From the NCBI RefSeq assembly GCF_027533625.1, contig NZ_JAQAGZ010000015.1, positions 62,001 to 126,000 on the forward strand: 64,000 bases of DNA, in the 5' to 3' direction. Numbering within the stretch: the first letter of the stretch is position 1; the number at the start of each line of letters is the position of its first letter. The translations under genes were made by a program, and so were the position numbers. Below are positions 42,033-50,842 of the stretch, piece by piece. Under the pieces are notes generated by a model. That model saw nothing but the letters and a program-made list of their open reading frames with translations. It was not told the origin of the DNA and did no database searches. Source of the stretch: Paenibacillus gyeongsangnamensis. Its GTDB lineage: Bacteria; Bacillota; Bacilli; Paenibacillales; NBRC-103111.

Positions 42033-43148
42033 ATGAAAATCATGCTCGCCGGTGCGGATCAAAAAACGCTGGATAGCGCGGCGCAGCTCGTTAGAAGCAA
42101 ATTGGTCGAAGTTCCGGGTCTTAGTGTTCAGGGGGCGACCGATTTAACCAATGGCACGCCGAAGTATTCCATTACGCTTGATCGAAATAAAATGGAACAG
42201 GCTGGAGTAAAGGCAGAAGATGTCACGAAAATCATTAGTCGTTACATGACTGGAGGGAAAGATTTTAACATCCAGGTGGACCATAAAGCGATTCCGGCCG
42301 ACATGTACGTCAATCAAGTATCCAAGGAAAATGCCACGCCTGCCGACGTTCTTTCACAGCTTGCAGCAGAAACGGTAAACGGCAAGGATGGACAAAAGGT
42401 GCGGATAGATCAATTGGCGACGATTGCACCTAACGAGGCTCCATCGTCCATCCAGGAACGCGATGGGATGCCGTTTGCTACGGTTACGGTTCAAATTACT
42501 TCGAACGACATTTCTAAAGTATCCAGTGATGTGGATAAGAAGCTTAACGGCATCTCCCTGCCGAGCGGAGTCACATATTCCATAGGCGGTATTTCCGAGC
42601 AGGTCAATCAAATGATTATCGACATGTCCATTGCGGTTGCTTTCTCCATCTTGCTTGTCGTGATCATTACAAGCAGCATCTTTAAAGGCTGGAGAGCGCC
42701 GCTGGCGGTACTGTTAAGCATTCCGCTTGCATTGAGCGGCGTGGTGCTTTCTCTACTGCTCTTTGGGGGCGAATGGAACTTGGCTGCGCTTATTGGGGTT
42801 CTGATGCTTACCGGTATTGTCGTCACAAACGGCATTGTGCTGATCGATAAAATTGAACGGAATCGCTTGGCCGGTATGGAGTTTAAAGAGGCCATTATGC
42901 AAGGCAGTCTATCCAGGGTAAGACCGATCTTTATGACCGCAGGCACGACCATTTTAACGCTTCTGCCTCTTGCCTTTACGCATAGTGCAGATACCGTTAT
43001 TTCACAAACGCTGGGCATCGTCGTGATTGGCGGGATGATCACATCGACCTTGAACAGCTTCCTTGTGATCCCGACGTTTTACGAATGGTTGGCAAGGAAA
43101 AACACCAAATTACGTTCTCAAATCCAAATGAAAAATAATATGGCGTAA
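42033..43148 (+). CDS. RND efflux pump, C-terminal third (frameshifted gene)
   Basis: The 371 residues continue the RND protein. Sense resumes at GTA GTT TAC (41985 on), one base back from the stop of the first part, and includes the second extracellular loop end and helices 8-12 (SILLVVIITSSIFKGWRAP, GVLMLTGIVVTNGIVLIDKI). Added together the two parts make about 1030 residues, the normal length of Gram-positive SwrC-type pumps. No ribosome binding site precedes ATG 42033, so independent translation is unlikely. A terminator follows. Confidence 0.8.
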   Translation: MKIMLAGADQKTLDSAAQLVRSKLVEVPGLSVQGATDLTNGTPKYSITLDRNKMEQAGVKAEDVTKIISRYMTGGKDFNIQVDHKAIPADMYVNQVSKENATPADVLSQLAAETVNGKDGQKVRIDQLATIAPNEAPSSIQERDGMPFATVTVQITSNDISKVSSDVDKKLNGISLPSGVTYSIGGISEQVNQMIIDMSIAVAFSILLVVIITSSIFKGWRAPLAVLLSIPLALSGVVLSLLLFGGEWNLAALIGVLMLTGIVVTNGIVLIDKIERNRLAGMEFKEAIMQGSLSRVRPIFMTAGTTILTLLPLAFTHSADTVISQTLGIVVIGGMITSTLNSFLVIPTFYEWLARKNTKLRSQIQMKNNMA

Positions 43149-43153
43149 TCTTA

Positions 43154-43189
43154 ATACCCCTTGAGTTCGATGCTCAGGGGGTATTTTTA
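43154..43189 (+). terminator. Intrinsic terminator after the RND gene
   Basis: ATACCCCTTGAG (43154-43165) pairs with CTCAGGGGGTAT (43073-43084 plus 100, i.e. 43173-43184), followed by TTTTTAT. Confidence 0.8.
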
Positions 43190-43222
43190 TTTTCGGAAAG
43201 AAGAAACTAACAATGTATGATC

Positions 43223-43252
43223 TGAACTTTTATAATAAATAATAAGTCTTTT
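43223..43252 (+). promoter_or_regulatory. Candidate ECF-sigma promoter of the dedA-sigma operon
   Basis: TGAACTTTT (43223-43231), 15 bases, TCTTTT (43247-43252), identical in blocks and spacing to 39344-39373. The spacer sequences are unrelated, so the match is not due to a duplication. This would make the sigma operon autoregulated. Confidence 0.45.
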
Positions 43253-43283
43253 TATATAATCAAATGCTTTTATGGAGGTTCAT

Positions 43284-44576
43284 ATGGTACACTTCATCCA
43301 ACATTTAATGGATCAGTATGGGTATTATGTGTTAGGTATAATCATGATGCTTGAACTGCTCGCCCTTCCGTTCCCTGGAGAAGTTTTTATGACCTATACG
43401 GGATTAATGGTTTTCCAAGGACATCTAAATTGGGTCTTAAGCATCATGACGGCAGGTTTGGGCGCTTCAGTCGGTATGACGATTTCCTATTGGATTGGAT
43501 ATAAATTAGGTATACCTTTTTTTGAAAAGCATGGTTCCAAGGTCCATTTAGGACCGGATAAGCTTAAGAAAACTTCTCAATGGTTTGAACGGTACGGAAA
43601 CAAGCTCTTGATCATTGCATATTACATCCCGGGTATTCGTCATTTTACCGGTTATTTTTCGGGAATTACTCGCATGCCATTTCGAACCTTTATGATTTAT
43701 TCTTATAGTGGAGCCATTCTATGGACCGGGACGTTTATATCGCTCGGAAAAATCCTGGGTCCCAAATGGGAGCAGTTTCACCATACGATTACAAAATACT
43801 TGCTTATTGCCGGAATTATAGCGGCGGCGATCTTTGTTTTGGTTTATTTATACAAAAAATACAGAAAGCAGCTCTATGATAAGGCGGTAATGAGCCTAAA
43901 CAAAGGTATCAAAACATTTCATACTCTTGGCAGGATTAGGTTATTACTTCTCATATCATTTGGAGCGTTTCTTGCGCTTTTTATTTTAATGGCAGGCTTG
44001 GTTCAAGATTTTTTGTCAAACGAATTTGCCGATTTTGACACAGTCGCATCTTATATTGTCCACGCCGTATTTGATGAAAGCTGGGCAGCGTGGATGAATG
44101 GTTTTTCCTATTTGGCATCGTTACAGCTGCTCCTTGCGATTGCTGTCCTAACCCTAATCTGGATTTTGCTAACACGAAAGGACCGTATGCTTGAAGCAGG
44201 ATTCTTATTGTTTGTAATCATTGTAGGGGAACTTTGGGATGAGGGGCTGCGGCGATTTTTTCATCGGGCTGGACCTACTAACCTTCTCGAGTCATTTCCA
44301 AGTGAACAGACGCTAATTACGGTCATTGTCATCGGTTTTGTATCGTTTCTTATTGCTCGGCATGTTAGAATCGCTTGGATTCAAACGGGTGCCGGCATCA
44401 TTCTAATCGTTGTTTCATTATTAGTCGGTATCAGCCGTATTTATTTTGACATTCAATATCCGAGCGATGTCGTTGCCGGATATGTTTTTGGCGGAGTTTG
44501 GCTAAGTTTAAATATTGTATTGCTCGAGATATTTCGCTTTATCCGGAATAACAAGATGAACTTTTCTGTTCATTAG
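43284..44576 (+). CDS. DedA-family protein fused to a PAP2 phosphatase domain
   Basis: About 430 residues. Residues 1 to about 200 are a DedA (SNARE-associated) domain with LLALPFPGEVFMTYTG, YWIGYKLG and IPGIRHFTGYFSGITRMP. From about 215 a PAP2 domain follows with the reduced motifs GLRRFFHRAGP, ESFPSEQTL (His of motif 2 replaced by Gln) and SRIYFDIQYPSDVVAG (motif 3 His replaced by Gln). DedA proteins flip undecaprenyl phosphate; PAP2 proteins make it from the diphosphate. The altered catalytic His positions mean the phosphatase may be inactive. ATG 43284 is used because GGAGG precedes it by 5 bases. Confidence 0.85.
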   Translation: MVHFIQHLMDQYGYYVLGIIMMLELLALPFPGEVFMTYTGLMVFQGHLNWVLSIMTAGLGASVGMTISYWIGYKLGIPFFEKHGSKVHLGPDKLKKTSQWFERYGNKLLIIAYYIPGIRHFTGYFSGITRMPFRTFMIYSYSGAILWTGTFISLGKILGPKWEQFHHTITKYLLIAGIIAAAIFVLVYLYKKYRKQLYDKAVMSLNKGIKTFHTLGRIRLLLLISFGAFLALFILMAGLVQDFLSNEFADFDTVASYIVHAVFDESWAAWMNGFSYLASLQLLLAIAVLTLIWILLTRKDRMLEAGFLLFVIIVGELWDEGLRRFFHRAGPTNLLESFPSEQTLITVIVIGFVSFLIARHVRIAWIQTGAGIILIVVSLLVGISRIYFDIQYPSDVVAGYVFGGVWLSLNIVLLEIFRFIRNNKMNFSVH

Positions 44577-44600
44577 CGTGCTGTGGGGGGAAGATTATGC

Positions 44601-45137
44601 GTGGATCAAGAACTTTTTAATCTCATAAGCAAGGCAAAGACCGGTGACAAAGAATCGTTTGCCTTGCTTATAAAACGATATAAAGATAGCGTTTTTCGTT
44701 ACGCTTATGGAATGCTTGCAAACCGTATGGATGCGGAAGACGTATCCCAGGATGCGTTTATTAAAGCGTTTTACTCACTTCCCAAGCTGGATAACATATA
44801 CGCATTTTCATCTTGGTTAATGCGCATTGTCTCCAATTTATGCTATGACCGAATTCAGAAAAGAAAGAAAGAAAGCATGATTTCGGACGATTTCATTCAA
44901 ACGCAAATAGCGAATAGCAACATCGAGCAAACGGATCTCCGTATGACCATTAAAGAAGCAATGAATAAACTAAGTCCCGAACACAGGGAAGCCGTTCTCC
45001 TAAGAGATGTTGAAGGATATTCATATGACGAAATCGCAGGGATGCTCCACATTCCGTTTGGCACTGTGAAATCACGCATTAATGCAGCCCGGTTGACGCT
45101 TCGTAAAGAAATGAATCGGGAGAGGGAGGACTACTAA
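44601..45137 (+). CDS. ECF RNA polymerase sigma factor
   Basis: About 178 residues with region 2 (FALLIKRYKDSVFRYAYGML, AEDVSQDAFIKAFYSLPKL) and region 4 (LSPEHREAVLLRDVEGYSYD, GTVKSRINAARLTL). GTG 44601 is favoured by GGGGGGAAG eight bases upstream; GTG 44583 is an alternative. It is the second gene of a six-gene run and overlaps the anti-sigma gene. It most resembles the SigW-type group for cell-envelope stress. Confidence 0.93.
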   Translation: MDQELFNLISKAKTGDKESFALLIKRYKDSVFRYAYGMLANRMDAEDVSQDAFIKAFYSLPKLDNIYAFSSWLMRIVSNLCYDRIQKRKKESMISDDFIQTQIANSNIEQTDLRMTIKEAMNKLSPEHREAVLLRDVEGYSYDEIAGMLHIPFGTVKSRINAARLTLRKEMNREREDY

Positions 45138-45616
45138 TGCAAAACCATATAGAGGACTTGCTTTCGGCTTATATGGATCACGAATTAACGGAAGATGAAC
45201 GTCAACAAGTAGAAGACCATTTGGAAAGCTGCCCGCATTGCACGGCGATGCTAAACGAACTGATGGATATTCAAAACCAAGTCGTTACGGCTTTTCATTC
45301 GATCCAGGCGCAGGAAGGGTTGGAGGATCAGGTTATAAACGCAGTTGGTGTTGATGCTTCTAAACAGCGCAATTGGCTCTTGGTTCCGCTGTTGACCGTT
45401 TTGTGCTTCATTACAATTGCATTGGTTGCGGCAGGATCGCTGCTGTTCAAATTTGTTTCCGTTGGTTTTAGAGTCTTATATTACTTGGTTATTGCATTAG
45501 GAAGCATCTTAGGCTCAAACCCATATACAATTGCCGGATTGATCGGCTTTTCGATTCTTCTTATTGTGGTTTCGAGTATTTCGTTAAATCATTTGTTTAA
45601 AACGAAGTCCATTTAA
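45137..45616 (+). CDS. Membrane anti-sigma factor with zinc-finger ASD
   Basis: The protein has 159 residues. The N-terminal zinc anti-sigma domain is HxxxCxxC (VEDHLESCPHCTAML), preceded by the helix LLSAYMDHELTEDERQQ. Two or three membrane helices follow (LLVPLLTVLCFITIALVAAG; IAGLIGFSILLIVVSSI). It starts one base after the sigma-factor stop codon, a coupling typical of sigma/anti-sigma pairs. The membrane anchoring suggests release by envelope stress and proteolysis. Confidence 0.92.
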   Translation: MQNHIEDLLSAYMDHELTEDERQQVEDHLESCPHCTAMLNELMDIQNQVVTAFHSIQAQEGLEDQVINAVGVDASKQRNWLLVPLLTVLCFITIALVAAGSLLFKFVSVGFRVLYYLVIALGSILGSNPYTIAGLIGFSILLIVVSSISLNHLFKTKSI

Positions 45617-45631
45617 GGAGGCTAGTTTTTT

Positions 45632-46468
45632 GTGAAAAACAAAAGCATTATTTTCATTGCTTTCATGCTGTGCACCCTCCTGTTTCTCACTCCTACCCAT
45701 GCCATGGCAAAAGGAATATACGAGCATCAAGATACTTTCGTGCCGCAAAATCAGGCGGTCGACGATGTTGTAGTGGTCGGCGGGGATGCAACCATCTGGG
45801 GCACGGTGAATGATGCGGTGATTGTTGTTAACGGAAACGTGAATTTGAAAGCCTCTGCAAAGATAAACGGTTTTGTAGTAGTGATTGGCGGAAACGTGCG
45901 GCAGGAACCGGGTGCAGTGATCACAGGTGAAATCATTAGATTTTCTTTTGATAATGCGACAAAAAATAGCTTGCTGGTTGGCGGGGGGTTAGTTGCTGGA
46001 ACCTGGTTATTGCAGCTTGCAATGACCATCGGGCTTATCATCCTGCCGGTTTTAATTGTTTTTCTAAGCAAGCATCATATCAATCCCTTTGTTGATCGCG
46101 CGCGGCAGGCTCCAGGGCATTTAATGTACATTGGTTTTTTCAGTATTCTCATCATCTTTGCGCTCACCGTTTTGCTCATTGTTACCATTATCGGGATTCC
46201 AATTGCCATATTATTGCTGGTTTTAGCCGCGGCATCGTTTATTTATGGTTTAGCCGCGGTAAGCTTACTGGTAGGGGAAAGAATGAAAGGGATGATCGGT
46301 CGACCTAACTGGATCGTCTCATTAGCGGGATCCGTCGTATTGATTTCATTTATGAACGTCCCCCTCCTTGGGGCCATACTTTTCATGGGGATATTCATTT
46401 TCACCATTGGAATGATGACTTTATGGATATTCGAAAAAATAAAAACGAAGCGTTTAAAGAAAACGTAG
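45632..46468 (+). CDS. Membrane protein with bactofilin-like polymer-forming domain
   Basis: The protein has 278 residues. The signal peptide is followed by a short beta-helix stretch with repeats VVVVGGDATIWGTVNDAVIV, VNGNVNLKASAKINGFVVVI and GGNVRQEPGAVITGEII, as in polymer-forming or bactofilin-like domains, exposed outside. Four helices then follow. Such proteins often lie beside ECF sigma and anti-sigma genes in Bacillales. The start is GTG 45632 behind AAGGAGG. Confidence 0.85.
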   Translation: MKNKSIIFIAFMLCTLLFLTPTHAMAKGIYEHQDTFVPQNQAVDDVVVVGGDATIWGTVNDAVIVVNGNVNLKASAKINGFVVVIGGNVRQEPGAVITGEIIRFSFDNATKNSLLVGGGLVAGTWLLQLAMTIGLIILPVLIVFLSKHHINPFVDRARQAPGHLMYIGFFSILIIFALTVLLIVTIIGIPIAILLLVLAAASFIYGLAAVSLLVGERMKGMIGRPNWIVSLAGSVVLISFMNVPLLGAILFMGIFIFTIGMMTLWIFEKIKTKRLKKT

Positions 46469-46486
46469 AAAAGGGGATCAACGCTG

Positions 46487-47065
46487 ATGCAGGATAAGCT
46501 TTTGTATATGATTGCCCACTTTGGCTATATCGGCATTTTCGGTGCTTTGGTGCTTGGCATCATAGGCTTGCCTGTACCGGACGAGACCTTAATGACATTC
46601 GCAGGGTTCTTAATTTCAAAAGGTAAGCTTCACTACCTCCCGGCGGTACTCGTATCGGCGGTAGGCAGCTTTGCCGGCATGTCCGTCAGTTATTTTATTG
46701 GACATACATTTGGTTACCCCTTGCTCGAGAAGTACGGCAGTAAAATTCATATCACAAAAGAGAAACTGGATCATGTTCAGCATTGGTTCGAGCGTTTCGG
46801 GAAGTTTGCGGTTACGATAGGTTATTTTATACCTGGCGTTCGTCACTTATCTGCTTATTTTGCGGGGATCAGCAAATGGCCCTACCGTACCTTTTTTCTC
46901 TATGCCGCACCAGGGGCCATGATTTGGACAGTGACTTTTATAACCTTAGGTACCTATATAGGTGAGCATTGGCTCGTCGTTACGGAAACGATCCATAAAT
47001 ATCTCTTGTTTGTGATCGTTATTTTGATTGTTGCTGCAATCGGGATATGGTATATAAGAAAATGA
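46487..47065 (+). CDS. DedA-family membrane protein
   Basis: The protein has 192 residues and is the same family as the N-terminal part of 43284-44576. It shows GIIGLPVPDETLMTFAGFL, GSFAGMSVSYFIGHTFG and IPGVRHLSAYFAGISKWPYR. The conserved PxPDE and GxRxxxxxxAG positions are those thought to move undecaprenyl phosphate or other lipids. It is the fifth gene of the ECF operon, starting 18 bases after the preceding gene. Confidence 0.9.
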   Translation: MQDKLLYMIAHFGYIGIFGALVLGIIGLPVPDETLMTFAGFLISKGKLHYLPAVLVSAVGSFAGMSVSYFIGHTFGYPLLEKYGSKIHITKEKLDHVQHWFERFGKFAVTIGYFIPGVRHLSAYFAGISKWPYRTFFLYAAPGAMIWTVTFITLGTYIGEHWLVVTETIHKYLLFVIVILIVAAIGIWYIRK

Positions 47066-47080
47066 AAACGAGGTGATCAT

Positions 47081-48268
47081 GTGGACCCAGCGGCTGAAGG
47101 AAGAAGTAGGAAGCTTTTTGCGATGAATCGGGTCATTGTCGTGCTGGGATTGGTCAGTTTTTTTACCGATCTCTCCAGTAACATGATCGTACCGATTTTG
47201 CCGCTGTATCTCACCTCCGTATTACATGTGCAGGTGCAAAACATCGGAATTATTGAAGGGATCGCCGAGAGCACCGCGAGTATTTTGAAATTGTTCTCAG
47301 GCTGGATTACCGATCGCGTAGGCAAGCATAAGCTTCAGATGCTGATAGGATACGGGTTGTCGAATTTGACAAAACCGTTATTTGCTTTAAGCGCTACCTG
47401 GGGTCAGGTTCTGATGATTCGGTTTTCCGACCGATTCGGAAAAGGAATTCGAACGTCCCCGCGTGACGCGCTTGTCGCCGATTCGACAACCAAAGAGGAA
47501 CGCGGCAAGGCGTTTGGCTTCCGCCGCGCGATGGATGCACTAGGGGCGGCAATCGGACCCTTAGCTGCCTTTGCTGTTCTAGCCGTATTCACGAATAATT
47601 ATCAGCTCGTTTTTTGGCTTTCGATTATACCGGGGCTCATTGCTGTTGCTCTTATTGTTTTATTCTTAAAAGAAAAGAAGCAAAGCAACATTGGAAAAAC
47701 CGCTTCGCTTCCGAAGATTGGATTTCGAAATTTAAATCGCCGTTTTATATGGTTTACCTTGATCTCAACCCTTTTCATGATCGGCAATTTCTCCGATGCA
47801 TTTCTGGCTTTACGTGCACAAGATGCAGGGATGCTGCCCGCTTTAATACCACTCGCTTACTTTGCATTTAATTTGAGCACCAGTGTTTTTTCGATGCCGA
47901 TCGGAATGTTGTCAGACCGAATCGGTCGCCGGCCGGTGCTGATTTCCGGATTCATTATCTTTGCGCTTATCTATTTTGGCTTTGGAATGGCAAAGAACGC
48001 AGCTTGGATCTGGATCCTGTTTGTTTTATATGGGCTTTACTACGCTTTTACGGAAGGAATTCAAAAGGCGTATATTGCAGATCTAGTACCGGAGGGGCAG
48101 CGTGGTACTGCTTTAGGTACATATAATGCGTTGACGGGATTAGCTGCACTCCCGGCAAGTATTATTGCGGGCTACATGTGGCAAGCATTCGGACCTGCCG
48201 TTGCATTTAACACAAGCAGTCTGATTGCCATACTCGCTGCAATAATGATGATTGTCTTTCGTGTCTGA
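47081..48268 (+). CDS. MFS transporter
   Basis: The protein has 395 residues with 12 helices. The first-loop motif A is GWITDRVGKHK and a second one is GMLSDRIGRRPV. The conserved RFSDRFGKGIRTSPRDALVA is typical of a Gram-positive MFS subgroup. Substrate unknown; drug or metabolite export is likely. The start is GTG 47081 with GAGGTGA upstream. It is the last gene of the ECF operon. Confidence 0.88.
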   Translation: MDPAAEGRSRKLFAMNRVIVVLGLVSFFTDLSSNMIVPILPLYLTSVLHVQVQNIGIIEGIAESTASILKLFSGWITDRVGKHKLQMLIGYGLSNLTKPLFALSATWGQVLMIRFSDRFGKGIRTSPRDALVADSTTKEERGKAFGFRRAMDALGAAIGPLAAFAVLAVFTNNYQLVFWLSIIPGLIAVALIVLFLKEKKQSNIGKTASLPKIGFRNLNRRFIWFTLISTLFMIGNFSDAFLALRAQDAGMLPALIPLAYFAFNLSTSVFSMPIGMLSDRIGRRPVLISGFIIFALIYFGFGMAKNAAWIWILFVLYGLYYAFTEGIQKAYIADLVPEGQRGTALGTYNALTGLAALPASIIAGYMWQAFGPAVAFNTSSLIAILAAIMMIVFRV

Positions 48269-48469
48269 GGCTTAATTATATGAAATTTTAATAACATCAT
48301 TATTTTTGAAGAAAATAAAAGAAATAATTAGCTTGAAGGTAATGTAAGCGAATTAATCAGGAAATTCATCTATAACGAGGATGGTTTTGTCAGTTTTTAT
48401 CACATCGTTAAGTTTTACAATCTATTTCATTAGGGGTATGATTAACCAGCATCATCAAATAACAATTCA

Positions 48470-48717
48470 AACGTCTTTATCGCTGAATCCCATTGTTACC
48501 GGGATCGGGGGAACCAATCGGGCATGTGTTATTGCTCATGGGGTGAATCCTAAAGCATATTTTTGTATGCTCAGGTAGGGCGACTCTTACGCCCGAATCC
48601 GACAGCTAACCTCGAAAGCGTTCAAAGAGAGGCGACTATTGTCGTGTGCAAAAAACATGGTATTGCTGTGTAAAAAAGCCGCGAGAAGAGTCAACTTCTT
48701 CTCGCGGTTATTTTTTG
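48470..48717 (+). promoter_or_regulatory. ydaO-type c-di-AMP riboswitch with terminator
   Basis: The aptamer blocks appear in order: TCGCTGAATCCCATTGTTAC (48480-48499), CGGGATCGGGGGAACCAAT, GGGGTGAATCC (48540-48550), GGGCGACTCTTACGCCCGAA (48578-48597), TCCGACAGCTAACCTCG and AGAGAGG. These match the ydaO/yuaA consensus. The terminator follows at 48677-48717, CCGCGAGAAG with CTTCTCGCGG and a T run. In the family, c-di-AMP binding favours termination, shutting down potassium import. 48269-48469 shows no gene. Confidence 0.92.
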
Positions 48718-48807
48718 TGTGAAGGCAAACATAAGTTCGTTATTAAAACAATTTATGTTTCGTTTCTTACAACCGGGATTAATTACATTCGGGAGGAAGT
48801 CTGGTTC

Positions 48808-50721
48808 ATGCATTATCATACGTTTAAAATGCTTGAGGTTATTTTCATTTTACTTGCCCTTTTTGCAATGTGGTACGCCTTTTCAAATTTCTCCAGCTTT
48901 AAAAGAATATTTATCGGCAGACCGATGCGTAACAAAGAATTGAACGCGCAGCATACTAAGTTATTCTGGATTCTGGCCCTTCCCATCCTATCTGCAGACT
49001 TGTATTCATCGGTTGCATACGGACCTGAGGCAGGCATTACAGAACTATTAAGTCTGGGTGAATCGGCGAAGTGGCTTATCCTGCCGATTACTTTTTCAAC
49101 CGTCTTCTTGCTTGCCATACTGATCTTATCTTACATCATGGGCGTGATTGCGTACCCTAACGGCGGCGGAGCTTATGCTATTGCTAAGGATAACTTCAAA
49201 TCTCCGTACCCTTCTTTGGTCGCCTCGAGCGCATTACTTGTAGATTATATATTAACGGTGGCGGTTTCGGTTTCAGCGGCGGTCGAGGCGGTCTCGTCCG
49301 CTTATCCTGTCGTAGCGCCTTATGAGACTTTATTAGCGATTTTATGCGTTTTCTTGCTAGTCGTGATCAATTTGCGCGGGGTAGCGGAATCGGCGGTCGT
49401 GTTTGCCTATCCAACCTTTTTCTTTATGGCATGTATGCTTTTTATTATCATCACGGGATTCACAAACGAATTCCATGATGGTTTTGTTCAAAACACGACA
49501 CCTCCTTTCGGAACCTTTCCCCAAGGGCTAACGACTTTATTAATTTTAAAAGCGTTCAGCTCTGCATGCTCGGCATTAACGGGAATTGAGACGATTTCTA
49601 ACGCAGTTCCTATTTTTCGGGAGCCTAAACAACGGAGTGCAATAAAAACTTATATTGCCCTTGGTATTCTTACCGCTGTTACGTTATCGGGGTTTGCTTA
49701 TCATCTTTATGTTAAAGGCGTTGCACCGGATCCGCAAAACACCATGTTATCCCAATTGGCTGAAGGCTATTTTGGGCATGGCCTTGTTTATCAGCTGATC
49801 ATTTGGTCCACCTTTATCGTGCTGATTTTGGCGGCGAACTCCACCTTCACCGGCTTTCCTCAATTGTCGGCTATCGTTGCCGCTGACGGTTATTTGCCTC
49901 GCGCATTAACAAACCGTGGAGACCGTTTAGGTTATTCCAATGGCATTTTATCTTTGGCCGGACTCGCTTCTATTCTCATCATTGCATTTAGAGCCCATAC
50001 CAATGCCCTGATACCGCTTTACGCCATTGGGGTCTTTCTTTCCTTTACAGTCGCGCAATTTGGACTGTTGCGACGTTGGAAGAGGGTGAAGGACAAGAGT
50101 TGGCAGGCGAAATTCGCAATTAATCTCATTGGTACCGTCATTTCCGCCGTAGTGGCTGTCATTTTTGCGGTCACCAAGTTTACAAGCGGGGCATGGGTTG
50201 TTCTTATTGTTCTGCCGCTAATCGTATTATTCTCTTGCCTAATAAAGAAACATTATGTTGAGGTTGCAAATTCACTGCGGATTGATCCGAAAGTGACACG
50301 ACCCGAGCAGCATCATATCGTTTCCATTGTGCTCGTTTCAGGTATTCATCGCGTAGTAAATAACACGGTCTCTTTTGCGAAAAGCTTGGGCTCGGAGGTT
50401 ATAGCCGTATATGTAGGCTTCGATGACGAGTCGATCGAGAGAATGGAACACAAGTGGGAAGAATGGGGGGAGCCATGCAGATTGGTGGTACTAAGAAGTT
50501 CATACCGATCCATTCTTGAACCGATCACACGTTTTATTAACGCCATGGAAAAATGGGAAGGCGGGAAACCCGACCATATTCATATCGTAGTACCGCAGTT
50601 TATCCCTAAAAAATGGTGGCATAATATATTGCACAATCAAAACGCTTTGCTTCTGCGTGCGTGGTTATTCAGGCATAAAGATGTCATCATCACCACAGTA
50701 CCCTATCACCTTGAAAAGTAA
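48808..50721 (+). CDS. kimA: Potassium importer KimA (APC superfamily)
   Basis: About 637 residues: 12 helices followed by a cytoplasmic domain. The early helix-1 sequence PILSADLYSSVAYGPEAGIT is typical of KimA, as are SYIMGVIAYPNGGGAYAIA and SAALTGIETISNAVP-like GIETISNAVPIFREP. The C-terminal domain (residues about 490-637, VSIVLVSGIHRVVNNTVSFA) is a USP-like fold. KimA is a high-affinity H+/K+ symporter inhibited by c-di-AMP. ATG 48808 follows GGGAGG. The c-di-AMP riboswitch upstream fits exactly. Confidence 0.93.
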   Translation: MHYHTFKMLEVIFILLALFAMWYAFSNFSSFKRIFIGRPMRNKELNAQHTKLFWILALPILSADLYSSVAYGPEAGITELLSLGESAKWLILPITFSTVFLLAILILSYIMGVIAYPNGGGAYAIAKDNFKSPYPSLVASSALLVDYILTVAVSVSAAVEAVSSAYPVVAPYETLLAILCVFLLVVINLRGVAESAVVFAYPTFFFMACMLFIIITGFTNEFHDGFVQNTTPPFGTFPQGLTTLLILKAFSSACSALTGIETISNAVPIFREPKQRSAIKTYIALGILTAVTLSGFAYHLYVKGVAPDPQNTMLSQLAEGYFGHGLVYQLIIWSTFIVLILAANSTFTGFPQLSAIVAADGYLPRALTNRGDRLGYSNGILSLAGLASILIIAFRAHTNALIPLYAIGVFLSFTVAQFGLLRRWKRVKDKSWQAKFAINLIGTVISAVVAVIFAVTKFTSGAWVVLIVLPLIVLFSCLIKKHYVEVANSLRIDPKVTRPEQHHIVSIVLVSGIHRVVNNTVSFAKSLGSEVIAVYVGFDDESIERMEHKWEEWGEPCRLVVLRSSYRSILEPITRFINAMEKWEGGKPDHIHIVVPQFIPKKWWHNILHNQNALLLRAWLFRHKDVIITTVPYHLEK

Positions 50722-50759
50722 ACACGAATAAGAAGCATTCGGTGCCGGCGAAAAGCCGC

Positions 50760-50826
50760 GGCGCATGAGAAAAAGACCTTACCCACGCGATGGAGGGACG
50801 ATCCGGCGGCGGGTGAGGTCTTTTTG
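50760..50826. terminator. Bidirectional terminator between kimA and kamA
   Basis: AAAAAGACCTTACCC (50770-50784) pairs with GGGTGAGGTCTTTTT (50811-50825) with a single G-U wobble. It can serve both genes. Parts of it are found again at 1240-1270 and 56144-56164. Confidence 0.85.
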
Positions 50827-50842
50827 CAAACGGTGTTGCGGC

